Shown piece by piece: positions 63,723 to 64,000 of a DNA stretch of 64,000 nucleotides; position 1 is the stretch's first letter; the number at the start of each line of letters is the position of its first letter. Under the pieces are notes generated by a model. That model worked only from the letters and a program-made list of their open reading frames with translations, was not told where the DNA came from and searched no databases. The stretch covers positions 1 to 64,000 of the forward strand of contig DAIBBI010000006.1 in assembly GCA_027442615.1 (NCBI GenBank), written 5' to 3'. The position numbers were made by a program, and so were the translations under genes. The stretch comes from JAJZRV01 sp027442615 (GTDB lineage Bacteria > Pseudomonadota > Gammaproteobacteria > Burkholderiales > Ferrovaceae).

Positions 63723-64000
63723 GAGTTGTAGCAATGCTCGGTTCCAGGAAAACGCCCCGCTTTGACTTCGGCAACGTAGAGCTTGACTGCCTCCTCGATG
63801 GAACCGGTTTCCTTGATGAAGGGCCGGACGAAACGCGGAGGAATGTAGGCGCCCAAGCCCAACATGTCGTAAATGACCAGCACCTGGCCGCTGCAACGAG
63901 GACTGGCGCCAATCCCGATGGTGGGAATGGTGACGGCATCGCAAAGTCGATCGGCCAGCACACGCGGAATGGCCTCCATCAGCAGCATGCTGGCGCCACT
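63719..64000 (-). CDS. panB: 3-methyl-2-oxobutanoate hydroxymethyltransferase, C-terminal part (cut by window edge)
   Basis: The last 93 residues of PanB are visible, starting in SGASMLLMEAIPRVLA and including TIPTIGIGASPRCSGQVLVIYDMLGL, the conserved C-terminal segment of this pantothenate enzyme, which makes ketopantoate. The frame is open to the window edge. Coupling of its stop to a TolC-like gene is unexpected. panD lies 26 kb away; panC is not seen. Confidence 0.93.
   Translation of the reverse strand, partial: SGASMLLMEAIPRVLADRLCDAVTIPTIGIGASPRCSGQVLVIYDMLGLGAYIPPRFVRPFIKETGSIEEAVKLYVAEVKAGRFPGTEHCYNS

Noticed and set aside
63723..63944. N-terminal extension of the TolC-like protein
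   Set aside because: It lies within panB in another frame; the signal peptide starts at 63722.
1..64000. CRISPR arrays, insertion sequences, prophage or attachment sites
   Set aside because: No regularly spaced repeats, transposase, integrase or phage structural genes were found on either strand; the tRNA-Asn gene has no 3' duplicate that I can see.

Overview
The window reads as one continuous stretch of chromosome from a Gram-negative proteobacterium. Protein style (tyrB divergent from uvrB, an MdtABC-type RND operon, an FadN-like beta-oxidation protein, panD near nadABC) best fits a betaproteobacterium. A proton-exporting P-type ATPase, many c-type haem sites and an FNR-type regulator suggest a respiratory generalist that may face acid or low oxygen. 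The exact genus cannot be read from the sequence. Coding density is very high. There is no rRNA, CRISPR array, insertion sequence or prophage, and one tRNA gene (Asn).

Left part (1-30.3 kb). An RpfC/RpfG-type signalling pair runs off the left edge. Next come tRNA-Asn with its terminator, tyrB, uvrB and a lipoprotein M13 peptidase. A tightly packed leftward series of eight genes (7100-21160) follows: an MlaF-like ATPase, a two-permease RND efflux pump with adaptor and outer-membrane factor, nadE, nudC and a GlcD-like flavoprotein. Beyond it lie a 1397-residue SNF2 ATPase, ettA, a glycine-zipper lipoprotein and rfbBA.

Middle (30.2-49.5 kb). An orphan OmpR-type regulator lies divergent from nadB, which appears to start at CTG. 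Then come an H+-ATPase, nadA/nadC, panD, and a beta-oxidation/electron-transfer operon (DmlA-like dehydrogenase, fadB-like, thiolase, etfB, etfA). Divergent from this is a coupled operon of pabBC, an SsuABC-like importer and a BKACE enzyme.

Right part (49.5-64 kb). The most interesting locus is a leftward run of nine genes (49482-56180): hexahaem cytochrome c, Tat-exported 4x[4Fe-4S] protein, NrfD-type membrane quinol module, monohaem lipoprotein, FNR-like regulator, DUF2946-type protein, an outer-membrane barrel starting with a Cys-x-Cys-x-Cys motif, TlpA-like thioredoxin and PCu(A)C copper chaperone. A near-perfect FNR box sits 63 bp before its first gene, correctly placed for a class II promoter. 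There is no molybdopterin or other obvious catalytic subunit, so this looks like a quinol-to-periplasm electron module paired with copper handling. Next is a peroxide-defence unit (Lpd-like disulfide reductase, peroxiredoxin-glutaredoxin fusion, divergent oxyR) with two tandem GATA-N9-TATC dyads between the divergent genes. The window ends with an EmrAB-TolC-type pump whose TolC start overlaps the stop of panB, which is cut by the right edge.
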